Below the pieces are notes generated by a model. That model searched no databases. It had not been told where the DNA came from and was given only the letters and a program-made list of their open reading frames with translations. The position numbers were made by a program, and so were the translations under genes. Source: Tupaia tana (lineage: Eukaryota; Chordata; Mammalia; Scandentia; Tupaiidae). Taken from it: a DNA stretch of 64,000 nucleotides. The stretch covers positions 124,001 through 188,000 of the forward strand of contig JAKSZU010000135.1 of the NCBI GenBank assembly GCA_026018925.1, written 5' to 3'. This document shows, piece by piece, positions 22,501-33,814 of the stretch. Positions within the stretch are counted from its first letter, which is position 1; the number at the start of each line of letters is the position of its first letter.

Positions 22501-23177
22501 CTACATAAAACTGTTCAGAAAGAAGTAAAGTCTGTAGAGGCGAAGTCCTTCAGGCCACCGTGCTCAAAAAATATTTGTGATCACTTTTATGTGTTTTAAA
22601 TTCAGACAAGAGGACAGTATGTAAAACTGATTTTATTGTAAAACACTACATATAAAATTAATTTAACTGACAGATCTAAATTGGGAAAGACTCTAAAGAG
22701 GTCACATAAAATGAAAACTGGCAACCACTTCTTAGACGTGTCTCATCTACCATGGAAGATTTTGGCCATGGCCATCATTTGCTATGGCTGGAAAACATTT
22801 TTGATAATTGACATTAACAGTAAGAAATAGAAAGTGGAAAGGTAAGAAATACTTTAACAATGAATCCGTACTAACATGCTGGTGCTTAGACAGAAAGTAG
22901 TTAGCAGAGCCAATCAGGAGCACACAATGTACACCTAGTTACCAAGTTAATTTACTCTGCAGGAAGACTTTGGGCAGGAGAGGATGGTGTGGACTCCCGG
23001 ACACCCCACCAGGAGCTGTTGATGAGTCAGATTCAAGGACTTGGCTGAAGTCTGACCCTTCCTTGCCATCTGCTCTTCACCCTCACAGTTGTAGCCCTTA
23101 CTTAAGAACCTTAGCTTGCTTCTCAGCAGGTCCCTTGTCCTTGTTGCCTCTGGTCTCCATGCCTCCTCTGCACTCTT
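22501..23177. other. Unassigned sequence
   Basis: No feature recognised. Confidence 0.4.
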
Positions 23178-23431
23178 TTTCTTAAAGAGGTTTTTGATAT
23201 AGGGTACGTGCACTTGCCAGAAAGACAGAGAAAGAGAGATAGAAAGCAAGAAATCACCCCCAGGGGGGATGACCACATCACAATCCCTTCTCATCCATTC
23301 TCCTCTCAGGATCTTGGTTGGGCACACACGCACATGCGCCCAGCGTGAGTTTAAGCCACCGGGTCTTGGACTCAAACCGCGGTCGACCACATGGGAGTCC
23401 AATGACATAGCCATTACGCCAACTGCTGGTC
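23178..23431 (-). mobile_element. SINE-A copy
   Basis: aaagaggtttttgatataggg left end, ccaactgctggtcc right end. cctcctct flanks both sides. Confidence 0.9.
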
Positions 23432-23862
23432 CCTCCTCTAACTTTTTACAGTTAGTTTTAGCACCCATTGTTGCTAAATCTTTCCAAGTCAGTTATTATG
23501 TTGTTGATTGCTAAATGGTAATTATCTTATTTTCATCACTCTTTCCATGGTCATGAGTTAGATTCTGTGATAAGGAAACCAGCTTTCCATTCTCCCCTAT
23601 GTATTTAATTGTGAACTTCATTGTATTATTTTATTCAGTGAATTATAATTCACTACTATTTGATTTGTTTTGATGATCAAATTGCTCAAAGCCTTTCCTG
23701 GGGAAGCTCCTTTGAGCTTGTGTCCTTTTGATCTGTCCCTGACATCCTTTGAGCACCTCATTACTTGCTTCACCACAAAGTGTTCCAGGCTCCTTTCTTA
23801 CGTTCCCAACCACAATCCTACAATCACCATTCTCCACGCATGGTGTTCAGAAATAAAAATCT
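23432..23862. other. Unassigned sequence
   Basis: No feature recognised. Confidence 0.4.
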
Positions 23863-23865
23863 GGG

Positions 23866-24164
23866 GACCAGCAGTTAGCGTAATGGCTATGTTGCTGGAC
23901 TCCCATATAGTCGATCGCAGTTCACGTCCCGGACCCGGTGACTTAAAACTCACGCTGGGCGCATGTGCGTGTGTGCCCAAGATCCCGAAAGGAGAATGGA
24001 GGAGAAGGGATTGCAGTGTGGCCATCGCCCCTGGGGGGTGATTTCTCGCTTTCTGTCTCTCTGTCTCTCTCTGTCTATCTGGCGAGTGCACGCACCCTAT
24101 AGCAAAAACCTCTTAAAAATAATAAATAAATAATAAATAAATAAAAATTTTTTAAAAAAGAAAA
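23866..24164 (+). mobile_element. SINE-A copy, first of a head-to-tail pair
   Basis: Perfect 15-bp TSD agaaataaaaatctg (about 23850-23864 and 24165-24179). The tail carries (aaat)n. Confidence 0.93.
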
Positions 24165-24180
24165 GAAATAAAAATCTGAG

Positions 24181-24440
24181 GGACCAGCAGATGGTGTGAT
24201 GGTTACGTCACTGGACTCTCATGTAGTCAACTACAGTTTGAGTCCCAGACCTGGAGAATTAAAACTCACTCAGGGCATGTGTGTGCGCTTGCCTAAAATC
24301 CCAAGAAGAGAATGGAGAAGGGATTGTGGTGTGGCCGTCCCCCCGTGGGGTGATTTCTCACTTTCTGTCTCTCTCTCTGTCTCTGTCTTTCCAGTGACCA
24401 CACGCACCATATAGCAAAAATTTCTCTCTAAAAAAAGAAA
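24181..24440 (+). mobile_element. SINE-A-like copy, second of the pair
   Basis: Starts gggaccagcagatggtgtgatgg directly after the first copy's TSD. aatctgag recurs after its tail, so the same target was used again. Confidence 0.9.
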
Positions 24441-24917
24441 GAATAATCTGAGACTTGGTATGTCCATTGCTACCAAGGTGCTATTGTTTATAGATCTCTC
24501 AGCAGACAGAAATTGGAAATAACTTTACGATACACAAATGTGCGTGCATACATGCACACACACACGTGTGCCCATTTATATCTATTTCCGTGTCTAGCTC
24601 TATTTTAAAAACATGATTTTATCCTAACTCTTGGTCTAACCCCACAGGGGTCCTTCTAGAATTGGGAGGCACTTAAAGTACTCACACATCAGAGATGGGA
24701 TGCCAAAATGGCAGCAGCATGAACTGCAGAGCATTTTACAGGACGGGCTGTGTGGGCCTTCAGACAGGAGCGTGCAGTGCGGTACAATGGCAGTCCCTCA
24801 TGCTACAACCCCAGGCACTGCACAGCAGTCGTGCTCACAGACACTGGTTCGTCTTCTCAAATGGCAGCCATCACAGCCTTCGTGTCAGCAGTGGGCTTCC
24901 ACTAAGCTTAAACTGAT
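24441..24917. other. Unassigned sequence
   Basis: A short alternating ca/tg patch lies near 24540-24570; nothing else is recognised. Confidence 0.4.
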
Positions 24918-25187
24918 TTTTTTTAAAATTTTATTTTGGAGAGGTTTTTGCTATAGGGCGCGTGAGCTCCCCAGACAGCCAGAGAGAGACAGAGAGACAG
25001 AAAGTGAGAAATCACCCCCCGGGGGGATGGCCACGCTGCAATCCCTTCTCCTCCATTCTCCTCTCAGGATCTTGGGCATGCACGCACATGTGCCCGGCGT
25101 GAGTTTTAAGCCACTGGGTCCAGGACTCAAACCGCGGTCTACTACGTGGGAGTCCAGTGACATAGCCATTATGCTAACTGCTGGTCC
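24918..25187 (-). mobile_element. SINE-A copy
   Basis: Near-intact minus-strand copy. ctaaactgatttttacc at right matches cttaaactgattttt at left, a ~14-bp TSD. Confidence 0.92.
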
Positions 25188-25285
25188 CTAGCCTAAACTG
25201 ATTTTTACCCACTGTTTAACTGACAGCTCAATGAAGACTTAAGCCATGGTAAACTTGCATTTTACCATTCAGAGACACCTTTCCT

Positions 25286-25286
<1 letters not shown>

Positions 25287-25318
<32 letters not shown>
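25287..25318. repeat. T32 homopolymer
   Basis: Thirty-two T residues just upstream of a HAL1-like 3' fragment. It could be a decayed minus-strand tail, but no element body is attached. Confidence 0.85.
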
Positions 25319-25334
25319 CCCCAGCTTTCAGCCC

Positions 25335-25813
25335 TATCGCTAATAATCCTAGGGACGAGTCTGGAGAATGTTACATCCCAGAATTTAACTGGGAAAATTG
25401 AACCACAACAGGAGATAGATTAAGTCCATGAGACTGAACTGGTGAAATAGCATTTGATGGCTTTTGACTAAAACATTGCTGAGTTTCTTCTAGGCTTTGT
25501 TTTCCAGTTTTAAGGATTTTTGTCCCATATTGAGCTGTTGATAGGTTCATTTACCTACTATTTGAATAGAGTCCTAATCTGTCTCCTGGCTTTAAGTTTT
25601 AAGCAAAGTTCCTTAGCATTTCTTTGATTTATTAAAGTTAAAACTACTTTTCTTGAAATTTCCGGTGGAACTTGCTATTGAAAGTAGTTAGATTATTTAA
25701 GAAATTCTGTGATCAATAAAATATGAGGGAAAAAAGAATGGAAGACAACTGTAGACACCAGAGATAATGTGGGAAGAAGGTGGGAAAGGGCAGAGGGCAA
25801 GAAATAGGCATTA

Positions 25814-25897
<84 letters not shown>

Positions 25898-26045
25898 ACT
25901 AGAAATGGAAAATTATTGACAATAACATGCATGATTAAGCCACTATACAGTATATTCTGGATGGGAAATCACATTTTGTATGATGTGATGATGCTTAGGG
26001 AATAAATGTAAATTAATTTTAAAAATATTTTCAGAAATAAATAAA
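25335..26045 (+). mobile_element. HAL1-like LINE, 3' UTR fragment
   Basis: Begins cctagggacgagtctgg, corresponding to the bases just after ORF1 in the element at 41269 (about 43403), and runs to the A-rich end ttcagaaataaataaac. It contains the actggtgaaatag...gttgataggttca block that the 41-kb copy has lost and the 5.5-kb copy retains. No ORF2 sequence is present. Confidence 0.8.
25817..25896. repeat. (TA)n(TG)n microsatellite in HAL1 3' UTR
   Basis: A TA run passing into a TG run. The same compound repeat sits at the homologous place in the copy at 57551-58145. Confidence 0.95.
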
Positions 26046-26197
26046 CTTTTCAAAAAGAAAAAAAATAGAAAAGCAAAAAGAAACAACTGAATCTGAGTGA
26101 TTTGTGAAGAATGGTCGCTTCAGCTCACGACTCTGGAGGCTGTGAAGTCCATTCTTTGCCAGGACACAAACTGGTAGTAGAAAACAAGAAGTCTTGG

Positions 26198-26438
26198 GAA
26201 CCAGTAGTTAGTGTAATGGCTATGTTGCTGGACTCCCATGTAGTCGACCGCGGTTTGCGTCCTGGACACGGTGGCTTAAAACTCACACCGGGCGCGTGTG
26301 CGTGCATGCCCAAGATCCCGAGAGTAGAATGGAGGAGAAGGGATTGTGGCGTGACCATGCCCCCTGGGAGGTGATTTCTCGCTTTCTGTCTCTATGTCTC
26401 TCTCTGTCTGTCTGGCGAGTGCACGCACCCTATAGCAA

Positions 26439-26469
<31 letters not shown>

Positions 26470-26479
26470 CTTTCCAAAA
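26198..26479 (+). mobile_element. SINE-A copy with expanded internal A tract
   Basis: Head ccagtagttagtgtaatgg. The usual agcaaaaacctctcc is stretched to 21 A at 26437-26457 plus more A. agaagtcttgg flanks both sides. Confidence 0.92.
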
Positions 26480-26489
26480 AGAAGTCTTG

Positions 26490-26745
26490 GGACCAGCAGT
26501 TAGCGTAATAGCTATGTCACTGGGCTCCCATGTAGTGACCACGGTTTGAGTCCTGGACCCGGTGGCTTAAACTCAAGCTGGGTGCGTGTGCATGCGTGCC
26601 CAAGATCCCGAGAGGAGAATGGAGGAGAAGGGATTGCGGCATGGCCATCCCCCTGGGGGGTGATTTCTCACTTTCTGTCTCTCTGTCTCTCTCTGTGTTT
26701 CTGGTGAGCACATGCACCCTATAGCAAAAAAAAAAAACTCTCCGA
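26490..26745 (+). mobile_element. SINE-A copy in tandem with the previous one
   Basis: Inserted at the previous copy's downstream TSD: agaagtcttgg lies immediately before it and acaagaagtg after it. Confidence 0.9.
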
Positions 26746-27025
26746 AAACAAGAAGTGTACATGTTACATGTAGCAACACATATTGTGCAAATCGTGAGAA
26801 CAGTAACAGGATACATTATTTTTTCTCTAAAAAATTTTGCCTTCAAGCAGTACTTGTATTGGTTTTAGACTGTGGACTAAAACAGAGCTGCAAAGTTTAT
26901 GCTAAATTCAGAATATGTCAATAAGGGATCCTGAAAGTAGTCACAAGGTGATTTACTAATGATCACAAGACAGGGTTATTTGGTCCTTCAGTTCAGCACT
27001 CACTGCACTCACAGTTTAGCCACAT

Positions 27026-27084
<59 letters not shown>

Positions 27085-27231
27085 GAGAGAATGCTCCAGT
27101 GTACTGTCTTACATATGTGTGTATTTATGTTTATGTGTATATGTGCTCGTGCATAAAAACAGTTCAGAAAATATCAGCACGGACCAGGGCAGTGTGAAAC
27201 AGGGTACTGTGATCAAGATGTCTATCTATGA
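26746..27231. other. Unassigned sequence with (TA)n at 27037-27078
   Basis: Only the TA microsatellite is recognised. Confidence 0.5.
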
Positions 27232-27465
27232 AAGGGCAAGAAGCATGTGCTGTAGTGGTCAGGGTGCTGGACTCCCATGTAGTCAACTACATGTCTCAAA
27301 CTCAGCTGCTTGAAATTCACACTGGGCATGTGTGTGTTTGCACAAAAATCTCCAAAGGAGAATGGAGAAGAGACTGTGGTGTGGCCATCCCCTTGAGGGG
27401 GATGTCTTGCTTTCTGTCTCTCTGTCTCTCCAACAAATGCACATGTCCTATAGCAAAAATCTAAG
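27232..27465 (+). mobile_element. SINE-B copy
   Basis: Diverged head, clear centre (agaatggagaagagactg) and tail (cctatagcaaaaatct), followed by a GA-rich stretch to about 27540. Confidence 0.78.
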
Positions 27466-27469
27466 AAGA

Positions 27470-27502
<33 letters not shown>

Positions 27503-27858
27503 AGAGCGAGAAAGAAAGAGAGACGGAGAAAGAAAGGACAAGAAGCTGAAATAGAAAAATTGAATAAAAAGGGAAAGTGGCTGAAGTTTGGGTATGGCAT
27601 GGGTGTGCTAGTGTCTAACAAAATATTTTCCTTTACTTATCATGTTTTAACCATTGTTCTTGGTAACGTCTTAAATAATAACATGTAAACAAATTAATGT
27701 AACTGAAAACATGCAAAAGGATGTATAAAAACCAAAAAATTATTGTGGAAGTAGACTAGCTACCCCAATTAATTGTACAGGCAACAACACAAGAATTTGC
27801 AATTGTTCTAGCATTAAGATTGGGAGGAGACAGTTCCATCCACCTTTAAACAATTTTT
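27466..27858. other. GA-rich stretch then unassigned sequence
   Basis: 27466-27540 is purine-rich (gaga/gaaa). Nothing is recognised in the rest. Confidence 0.45.
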
Positions 27859-28108
27859 GGGGCCAGAAGGGGGCACAGTGGTTATGGCACTGGATCCCAC
27901 ATGGCCTACTGAATGGCTCGAATCTAAGAACCGATGGCTTGAAAACCGCTCCTGGTGCATGCATGTACACGCCCAAAACCCAGGAGGACGATGGAGGAGA
28001 AGGGATTGTGGTCTGGCCATCCTCACTGAAGGGTGAGGTTTCTTGCTTTTCCTCTCTCTGTCTCTCACTGGTGAGTGCGTGCACCTTATGGTGAAATAAA
28101 TAAACCCA
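27859..28108 (+). mobile_element. SINE-B copy
   Basis: ggggccagaagggggcacagtgg head; tail accttatggtgaaataaataaa. Confidence 0.82.
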
Positions 28109-28211
28109 CAATTTTTTCCTTTTGTTTTGATGACTACACACAGTATATGTTGTGTTAATCATGCGATAAGTATCAGAAGAATGTTTTCTCCTTTAACACT
28201 TGTTTTAAAAA

Positions 28212-28466
28212 CTTTTTTGGTTTTCACCATGGGGTATGTGTGCTTGCTGGTAAGAGAGACAAGGAGAGGGAAAGTGAGAAATCATCCCCCACCACCCCAA
28301 GGGGATGACCACACCACAATCCCTTCTCCTCCATTTTCCTCCTGAGATTTCAAGCATGCACGCACACATGCCTGGCATGATTTCAAACTGCCTGTTCTGG
28401 GATTAGAACTGTGGTCAACCATGTGGGAGCCCAGCACCTTGACCACCCGGTCAGCTGGTAGGCCCT
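28212..28466 (-). mobile_element. SINE-B copy
   Basis: ttttcaccatggggtatgtg left end; cagctggtaggccc right end. Confidence 0.8.
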
Positions 28467-28575
28467 CAGACTTGTCTTTTTTCTTTTCTTTTTAAATGAG
28501 AGACTACTAGTCCATTGTTATGCTCCTAAACAGAAACAGCAGAAATTGAGTGATTCATAAAGAATACAGGTTTAG

Positions 28576-28824
28576 GGACCAGCAGTTAGCATAATGGCTA
28601 TGTCGCTGGACTCCCATGTAGTCGACCGCAGTTTGAGTTCCAGATCCGGTGGCTTGAAACTCACGCCGGGCGCGTGTGCATGTGTGCCCAAGATCCCGAG
28701 AGGAGAATGGAGGAGAAGGGATTGCAGCGTGGCCAGGGGTGATTTCTCACTTTCTGTCTCCCTGTCTCTGTCTGTCTGGTGAGCGCATGTGCCATATAGC
28801 AAAAACCTCTCCAAAAAAGAAAGA
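28576..28824 (+). mobile_element. SINE-A copy inside the MST-like LTR
   Basis: Full head and tail; ~25 bp of the centre after gtggccaggggtga is missing. aaagaatac flanks both sides. Confidence 0.9.
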
Positions 28825-28983
28825 AAGAATACACATTTATTTGTCTCATGATTGTGGTGGCTGAAAAGTCCATGCGCGTGAAGCTGGCGTCCTGCTAGCA
28901 GGTGCTACATCACACCATGGCCTAGAGAAATAGGCAGGTTGGTGGGCCAGCAGCCACATGCACAGAAAAACAGAGAGAGAGAG

Positions 28984-30259
28984 TGCCGGGGTCTAGCCTT
29001 GGCGGGGGTGGGTTGACTCGATGGAGGCGGTGCAGGTGAACAGAAGACAAAGGTCTCGGTGCCTTTTCATGCACGTCCTATGCTGGACACTCCCAGAGAT
29101 CGCTCTCTGAGGAGTGACAACTGCTAGGAATCATCGTGCCTTTTTATTAAAAATTTGATACATGCAAGTAAATGGGTGAGGGACAGTAAAAAATTTACTC
29201 TAAGGAACAGGGTATACAAAGCATGGAAGCAATAATTATAAAACATGCTGTTTGTCTTGTAAGGTTAGTTAAAAATCAATCACAGTTTTTAGGATGAGGA
29301 AGTCCATTTGTCTGTTGTATCTTCTTCTTAGATCTTGATTACTGGGAAGGATCTTTTGAAGAGGGGGCTTGCAGGATGTTTGATAGTTTCAGTCCCGGGC
29401 CAGTTTGATAACTTTGCTGAAAACAAAGACCTAGATAGAAATCTTGTCTTGTTAAATAAAGACACAGTTAATATATGGACTATCCATACATTACAACAAT
29501 AGAAGGTGAGTCTATGATCTTATATGGGAAAGGAAGATGATCTTGTAGCTCAGGAGACAACACAGGATGTTTTTTTAGCAGTTTTTCATAGTCAACAGCA
29601 TATAGATGAGAAACTCTTTGTAGTTAAAAACTACCTGTTGTTTTAGATAAGAGCTCCTGGCTAAGATAATCTTTCTCTGGAGCCCTCAGGTTTGTTTATC
29701 CTGTTATCCCAGCCAGGCTTTTTTTTTTCCTTTTATAAACCTGTGGGTTTCTGTATTTTGTTTGCTGAGTCTGTCAATTAGTGAGTTCTTTTGTTTTATC
29801 TCTGAGTCTCTGTTATGTGTTGAATGTGCTGACTTTGCCTAGCATGAGTTAATCTTGGCCTGTAGCTTCTTTAGCAAGGGGTATTTACTAGCCTTAAACT
29901 AATTTAGTCTACATATGCTTCTAATGCTAATTGGGTTTATACTAACTTAACCTATATGTTAATTTTGGCTTAAAAACAGACAGGTGGGGGAGTCTTAAAC
30001 TTCCTGGCACTGTGCCAGTCTTAGGGAACCACATTCCTACAAGTTCACTAATTGGCTTTATTGTAACAGTTGGGGATGATGTTTTACCCTTACAGGGTAC
30101 CGTAATAACAGTAAAACTCACAACAGAGAAATTAACTACAGGCCAGTAAAACGACACAGGGAGAGTTAGTAAACCGCTGACTTTATCTTGCCATTTCTTC
30201 CCAACCCAGGCCATGGGAGACAGCCTCTTTACCAACTTGTGTTGTCTGCATGGCCCCGT

Positions 30260-30261
<2 letters not shown>
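28984..30261 (-). mobile_element. Long (1.28-kb) ERV2-like solo LTR
   Basis: Bounded by tgccgggg (28984) and ccccgtca (ending 30261), imperfect inverted ends of the TG...CA kind. The flanking agagag on both sides is compatible with a 6-bp duplication, typical of class II (ERVK-like) integration, although the flank is itself a GA repeat. On the minus strand an AATAAA signal complements 29143-29148, about 160 bp before the LTR's 3' end. The 3' portion resembles the LTR at 54502-55080. No gag, pol or env sequence is attached. No superantigen-type open frame is apparent despite the length. Confidence 0.7.
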
Positions 30262-30322
<61 letters not shown>

Positions 30323-30341
30323 GAGAGGGAGAGAGAGAGAG
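30262..30341. repeat. (GA)n microsatellite
   Basis: About 80 bp of GA with occasional gg. Together with the gagaga before 28984 it probably formed one tract, into which the LTR integrated. Confidence 0.93.
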
Positions 30342-30609
30342 AAAACAGACTTCTCTATTTCCTCTGTCCCTCCCATACTTCCAGCTGATTGGATGCTGTG
30401 CCCATTGAAGGGAGGTCTCCCTGTTCCAGTCAGCTAACACCTGCCAATCTTGTCTGGCAAGGTGCCTGCCCACACTGAAGGCAGGTCTCAATGCCATACA
30501 TTAAGGATGAAATTCCAGCACATGAACCCTCAAGGGACAAACTATTACCCAAACCATACCGTTTCAACCCTAGCCTCCAAGGGTCATATCTTTTCCACTT
30601 ATAACATTT

Positions 30610-30990
30610 TGGGACAAGGAGTTAGCATAATGGCTATGTCACTGGGCTCCCATGTAGTCGACCTCGGTTCAAGTCCTGAATCCAGTGGCTTAACTCATGC
30701 TGGGTGCATGTGCATGCGTGCCCAAGATCCTGAGAGGAGAATGGAGGAGAAGGGATTGCAGTGTGGCCATCCCCCCGGAGGGTGATTTCTCACTTTCTGT
30801 CTCTCTGTCTCTCTCTGTGTTTCTGGTGAGCAATGCGCCCTATAGCAAAACCCCCCTGGGGATGGCCACACCACAATCCCTTCTCCTTTCTGTCTCTCTG
30901 TGATCTCTCACTTTCTGTCTCTCTCTTTCTGTCTTTCTGGCGCACGCACGTGCCCTATAGCAAAAACCTCTCTGAAAAAAAAGAAAAAAA
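30610..30990 (+). mobile_element. Rearranged composite SINE-A
   Basis: 30610-30847 is a plus-strand SINE-A ending ccctatagcaaaa. About 30848-30889 is the opposite-strand centre (ggggatggccacaccacaatc). About 30890-30990 is again the plus-strand tail, ending gccctatagcaaaaacctctc. One insertion with an internal inversion-duplication, or two fused copies. Confidence 0.85.
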
Positions 30991-31049
30991 TAGTCTCAAG
31001 AGTCTTAATTTGTCCTAAAAAATGGATATGGGTTGGCAACCTCTAGAGA

Positions 31050-32746
31050 TAATACTGATGCATGCACAAGGTAAAAATTCCTATTCCACACCAGGAGAAA
31101 ATAAAAGCAATACAAGCCCCAAGCGAATCTGAAAACCCACCATCGGATCTTAGAGTGCGAGAACAATCTCCTTTGACTCTGTGCCCCATATCCTCCACTG
31201 GGTCGGGCCCAAGACCCCAGGTAGCCCACCCTGGCTTTGCTGACCTCAGCTGCCTCACACGGCTGCTCATGTTGGAGCCCAGTGCCTCGAGCCTTCCCAG
31301 ATGGCAGCCGCTCCCGGCCAGGGGTTTCACCGTTCTGAGTCCCCAGGGCAGTCCTGCCTGCCTGTCTCCACTGGATACAAGCCTGCTGGGACCTCTCTGC
31401 TTGGGCCCTGCATTTCCTTCTGGCACTATCCTAGCAGGAGCCCTTGCTACAGTGCTGCCCCTGTGGTAGGTCTCTGCCTGAGCTCCCAGGCTGTTCATCG
31501 CATACTTTAAACTCTAGGTAGGTGGCGTGGTGGTTATGGCACTGGACTTCCACATGGTCAACAGCAGTTTGAGTCCCAGATCTGGTGGCTTGCAAATCAT
31601 GCAAGGCACATGTTTGTATACCCAAAGTCCTAAGAGAAGCATGCAAGAGAAGGGATTATGGCATGGCTGTCCTTCCTGGGGGGTGATTTCTCACTTTCTC
31701 TCTCTCTCTCTTTCTGGTGAGCACACATACTATGTGGGGGGGGGGGGGGTCGGAGAGAAGAAAAGAAAGGAAAGGAAAGGAAAGGAAAGGAAAGGGAAAG
31801 AACCTAGGTAGAAGCTGCCATGCCCCACAGCTCTTGCCTTCTTCCCGCCCACAGAATGAACACCAGGTAGCCTCGTGTGGGTGCAGACACTGCTGCTGCC
31901 ACTGCCTCGGCCTGAAGCCTGCACCCCCTGAACTATGGATCAGCTGCACCTGGGGCTGGCAGCCACATCTAGAGCAAGCAGGCCCTGCACTGTGCTGTAG
32001 CGAACTTCGGGGTGTGCAGGGCAGCATGCGTGGCCCTGGCCCTGGCCCTTTCCTGCAAACCGTGCTGCTCTCTAGGACCTCTGGGCCTGTGATGGGCGAG
32101 CCAGCCCTAAAGATCCGTGATGTGCACTTGCGACTTTCTTCCCATCGATTTCCTTCTTTTCATCTGGCTTTCTACCAGGGCTCTTATTTTTCACAAGCAG
32201 TAGGTTGGCACCCTCCTTGTCTTCTAGGTCAAACACGCTTATTTGCTCTTTACGTGGCCAGGCTGTGAGTTTTCCAAGTTTTTCTTTTCTCACACATTTC
32301 ACCAAATGCAGTGAGAAGCAAGCAAACATTCTGGGTACTTTGTTGTCTAACACTTTCCATTGCTAGAGACCTTAGACTACTCATTCCTAAGTTTGGCCTC
32401 ATACAACATCTTAGGGCATAGACATAACTTAGACAAATTCTTTTCTATTTCATGCAAAGGTGGCCTTTCCTCCAGCTTCCAATCATTTGCTCATTTCCAT
32501 ATTGGACACCTCCTCAGTAAGGCTTTTTCTGTCCATATCTCTGTCAGCACTGTGGCCAGAGCACTTATCCAATCTGTCAAGAGCTATTTCCAGGTCATTT
32601 CTAAACTGTCCTTCCTCCAAGCCTCCACCAGGATCTAGGCTTCTCCTAGCCTGCTCCTGCAGCCTCTGCTGTGACCTGGTGCAAAGCCAATTCCATGCTT
32701 TCATATACCCACACAGCAACACAGCCCTGCTCGCCATGCCCGGGTT
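31050..32746 (-). mobile_element. MaLR (THE1/MST-like) internal region
   Basis: Plus-strand landmarks match the reverse complement of the non-coding internal sequence of THE1/MST-type MaLR elements: ctctgggcctgtgatggg at about 32080, ccatatctctgtcagcactg at about 32533, and cctgtgacctgg-like with caaagccaattcca at about 32680. It abuts the LTR at 32747. The internal region encodes no recognisable protein. Confidence 0.8.
31516..31800 (+). mobile_element. SINE-B copy with G-run and (AAAGG)n tail, inside MaLR
   Basis: ggtaggtggcgtggtggttatgg head. The tail passes into G13 at about 31737-31749, then (aaagg)n to 31800. ctctag/cctagg flanks suggest a short TSD. Confidence 0.85.
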
Positions 32747-33030
32747 AGCCCACTGTTATGCTGCTAAACAGAATACCTGACACCAGGCAATTCATGAACA
32801 GAAGATAATTTGGCTCCCAATTCTGGTGACTAGAGAGTCCAAGGTTAGGGGAGGAGGACAGACTTTTTTCTCCATTAGTCCTTCCTGTGTTCTCAGGTGA
32901 CTGGATGCTGCCTGCTTACACTCCAGGTGGGTCTTCCTCTTAAAGGCCTCACCACCTCCCAATGCCATTGCTTAGGGACCAAATTTCAATACCTTAACAC
33001 TTGCAGGGCAAGCCATTATCCAAAGCATAG
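32747..33030 (-). mobile_element. MST-like MaLR LTR (5' LTR of the element)
   Basis: gttatgctgctaaacagaa start, gcaattcatgaacagaagat, ending near ccattatccaaagcatagc. In minus orientation it lies upstream of the internal region, so it is the 5' LTR. The 3' LTR is not seen. Confidence 0.8.
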
Positions 33031-33458
33031 CAGAGGAAAAGGGAGAGAGACAGAGGTAGGTATTTGGCATGTCCCAACCACCTGCCGTAGCCCCCAGTCA
33101 GTGAGGAACACAAGCACATTGCACCCAGCATGCTCAGGTCGGCTGAGTGCCAAACCCAGACCGTCCACTTGGCGTCCAGCCTCCAGAGCCGTTTCTTCTT
33201 AAACTCTGTACTTCAAGGAACTGGAAGAACTAGCCTTTGATTTTACTCTCCTACCATGCAATTTCAGCTACCAGTTCTACATAGACTAAATAAATGCACT
33301 TGGGATTATTGAAATGAATAAAAGCCATGTTCAAGAGAAACTTCCACATATGTTCAAATGGAGATTAATTTGAAATACGTGTACCTGCCCTAGGTTATGA
33401 TTTCCTTTGTAAGTTAATGATTGTTCATATAAATTTGACCCATTTTCACGTATGTGTG

Positions 33459-33551
<93 letters not shown>

Positions 33552-33814
33552 ACATCCCCAAGTGAAATGTGGCTTTAAGGAGGAGATTGGAAAATATATG
33601 ACAACTGTCATTAGTCCTACTTTGATCGTTACTGCAATTACATTAAATAAGAAATGTCTGCTTGTGAATTCCAGGTGACACAGAATTCTCCCCAGACTTT
33701 TTCCATTCATTTCTTCATTTGCTGAACAAATATTTCTGCCCTGCTATGCTGGATATATACTAGCTTTCCATAACAAGCCAGTATATAACAGGAATAATAA
33801 AAGTCCTGTGGAAG
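33031..33814. other. Unassigned sequence with (CT)n(CA)n at 33461-33553
   Basis: The compound microsatellite is clear; nothing else is recognised. Confidence 0.6.

Larger units (their letters stand above)
28490..30600 (-). mobile_element. MST-like MaLR LTR, interrupted twice
   Basis: Pieces at 28495-28575 (ccattgttatgctcctaaac), about 28830-28975 (ttatttgtctcatgattgtgg) and about 30345-30600 (ttgaagggaggtctcc...ccaaaccata) join into the reverse complement of an MST-type LTR. A SINE-A and an ERV2-like LTR separate them. Probably a solo LTR. Confidence 0.7.

Noticed and set aside
29942..30376. Superantigen-like or other protein in the long LTR
   Set aside because: The minus-strand frame is mostly translation of the adjoining GA tract and has no recognisable domain.
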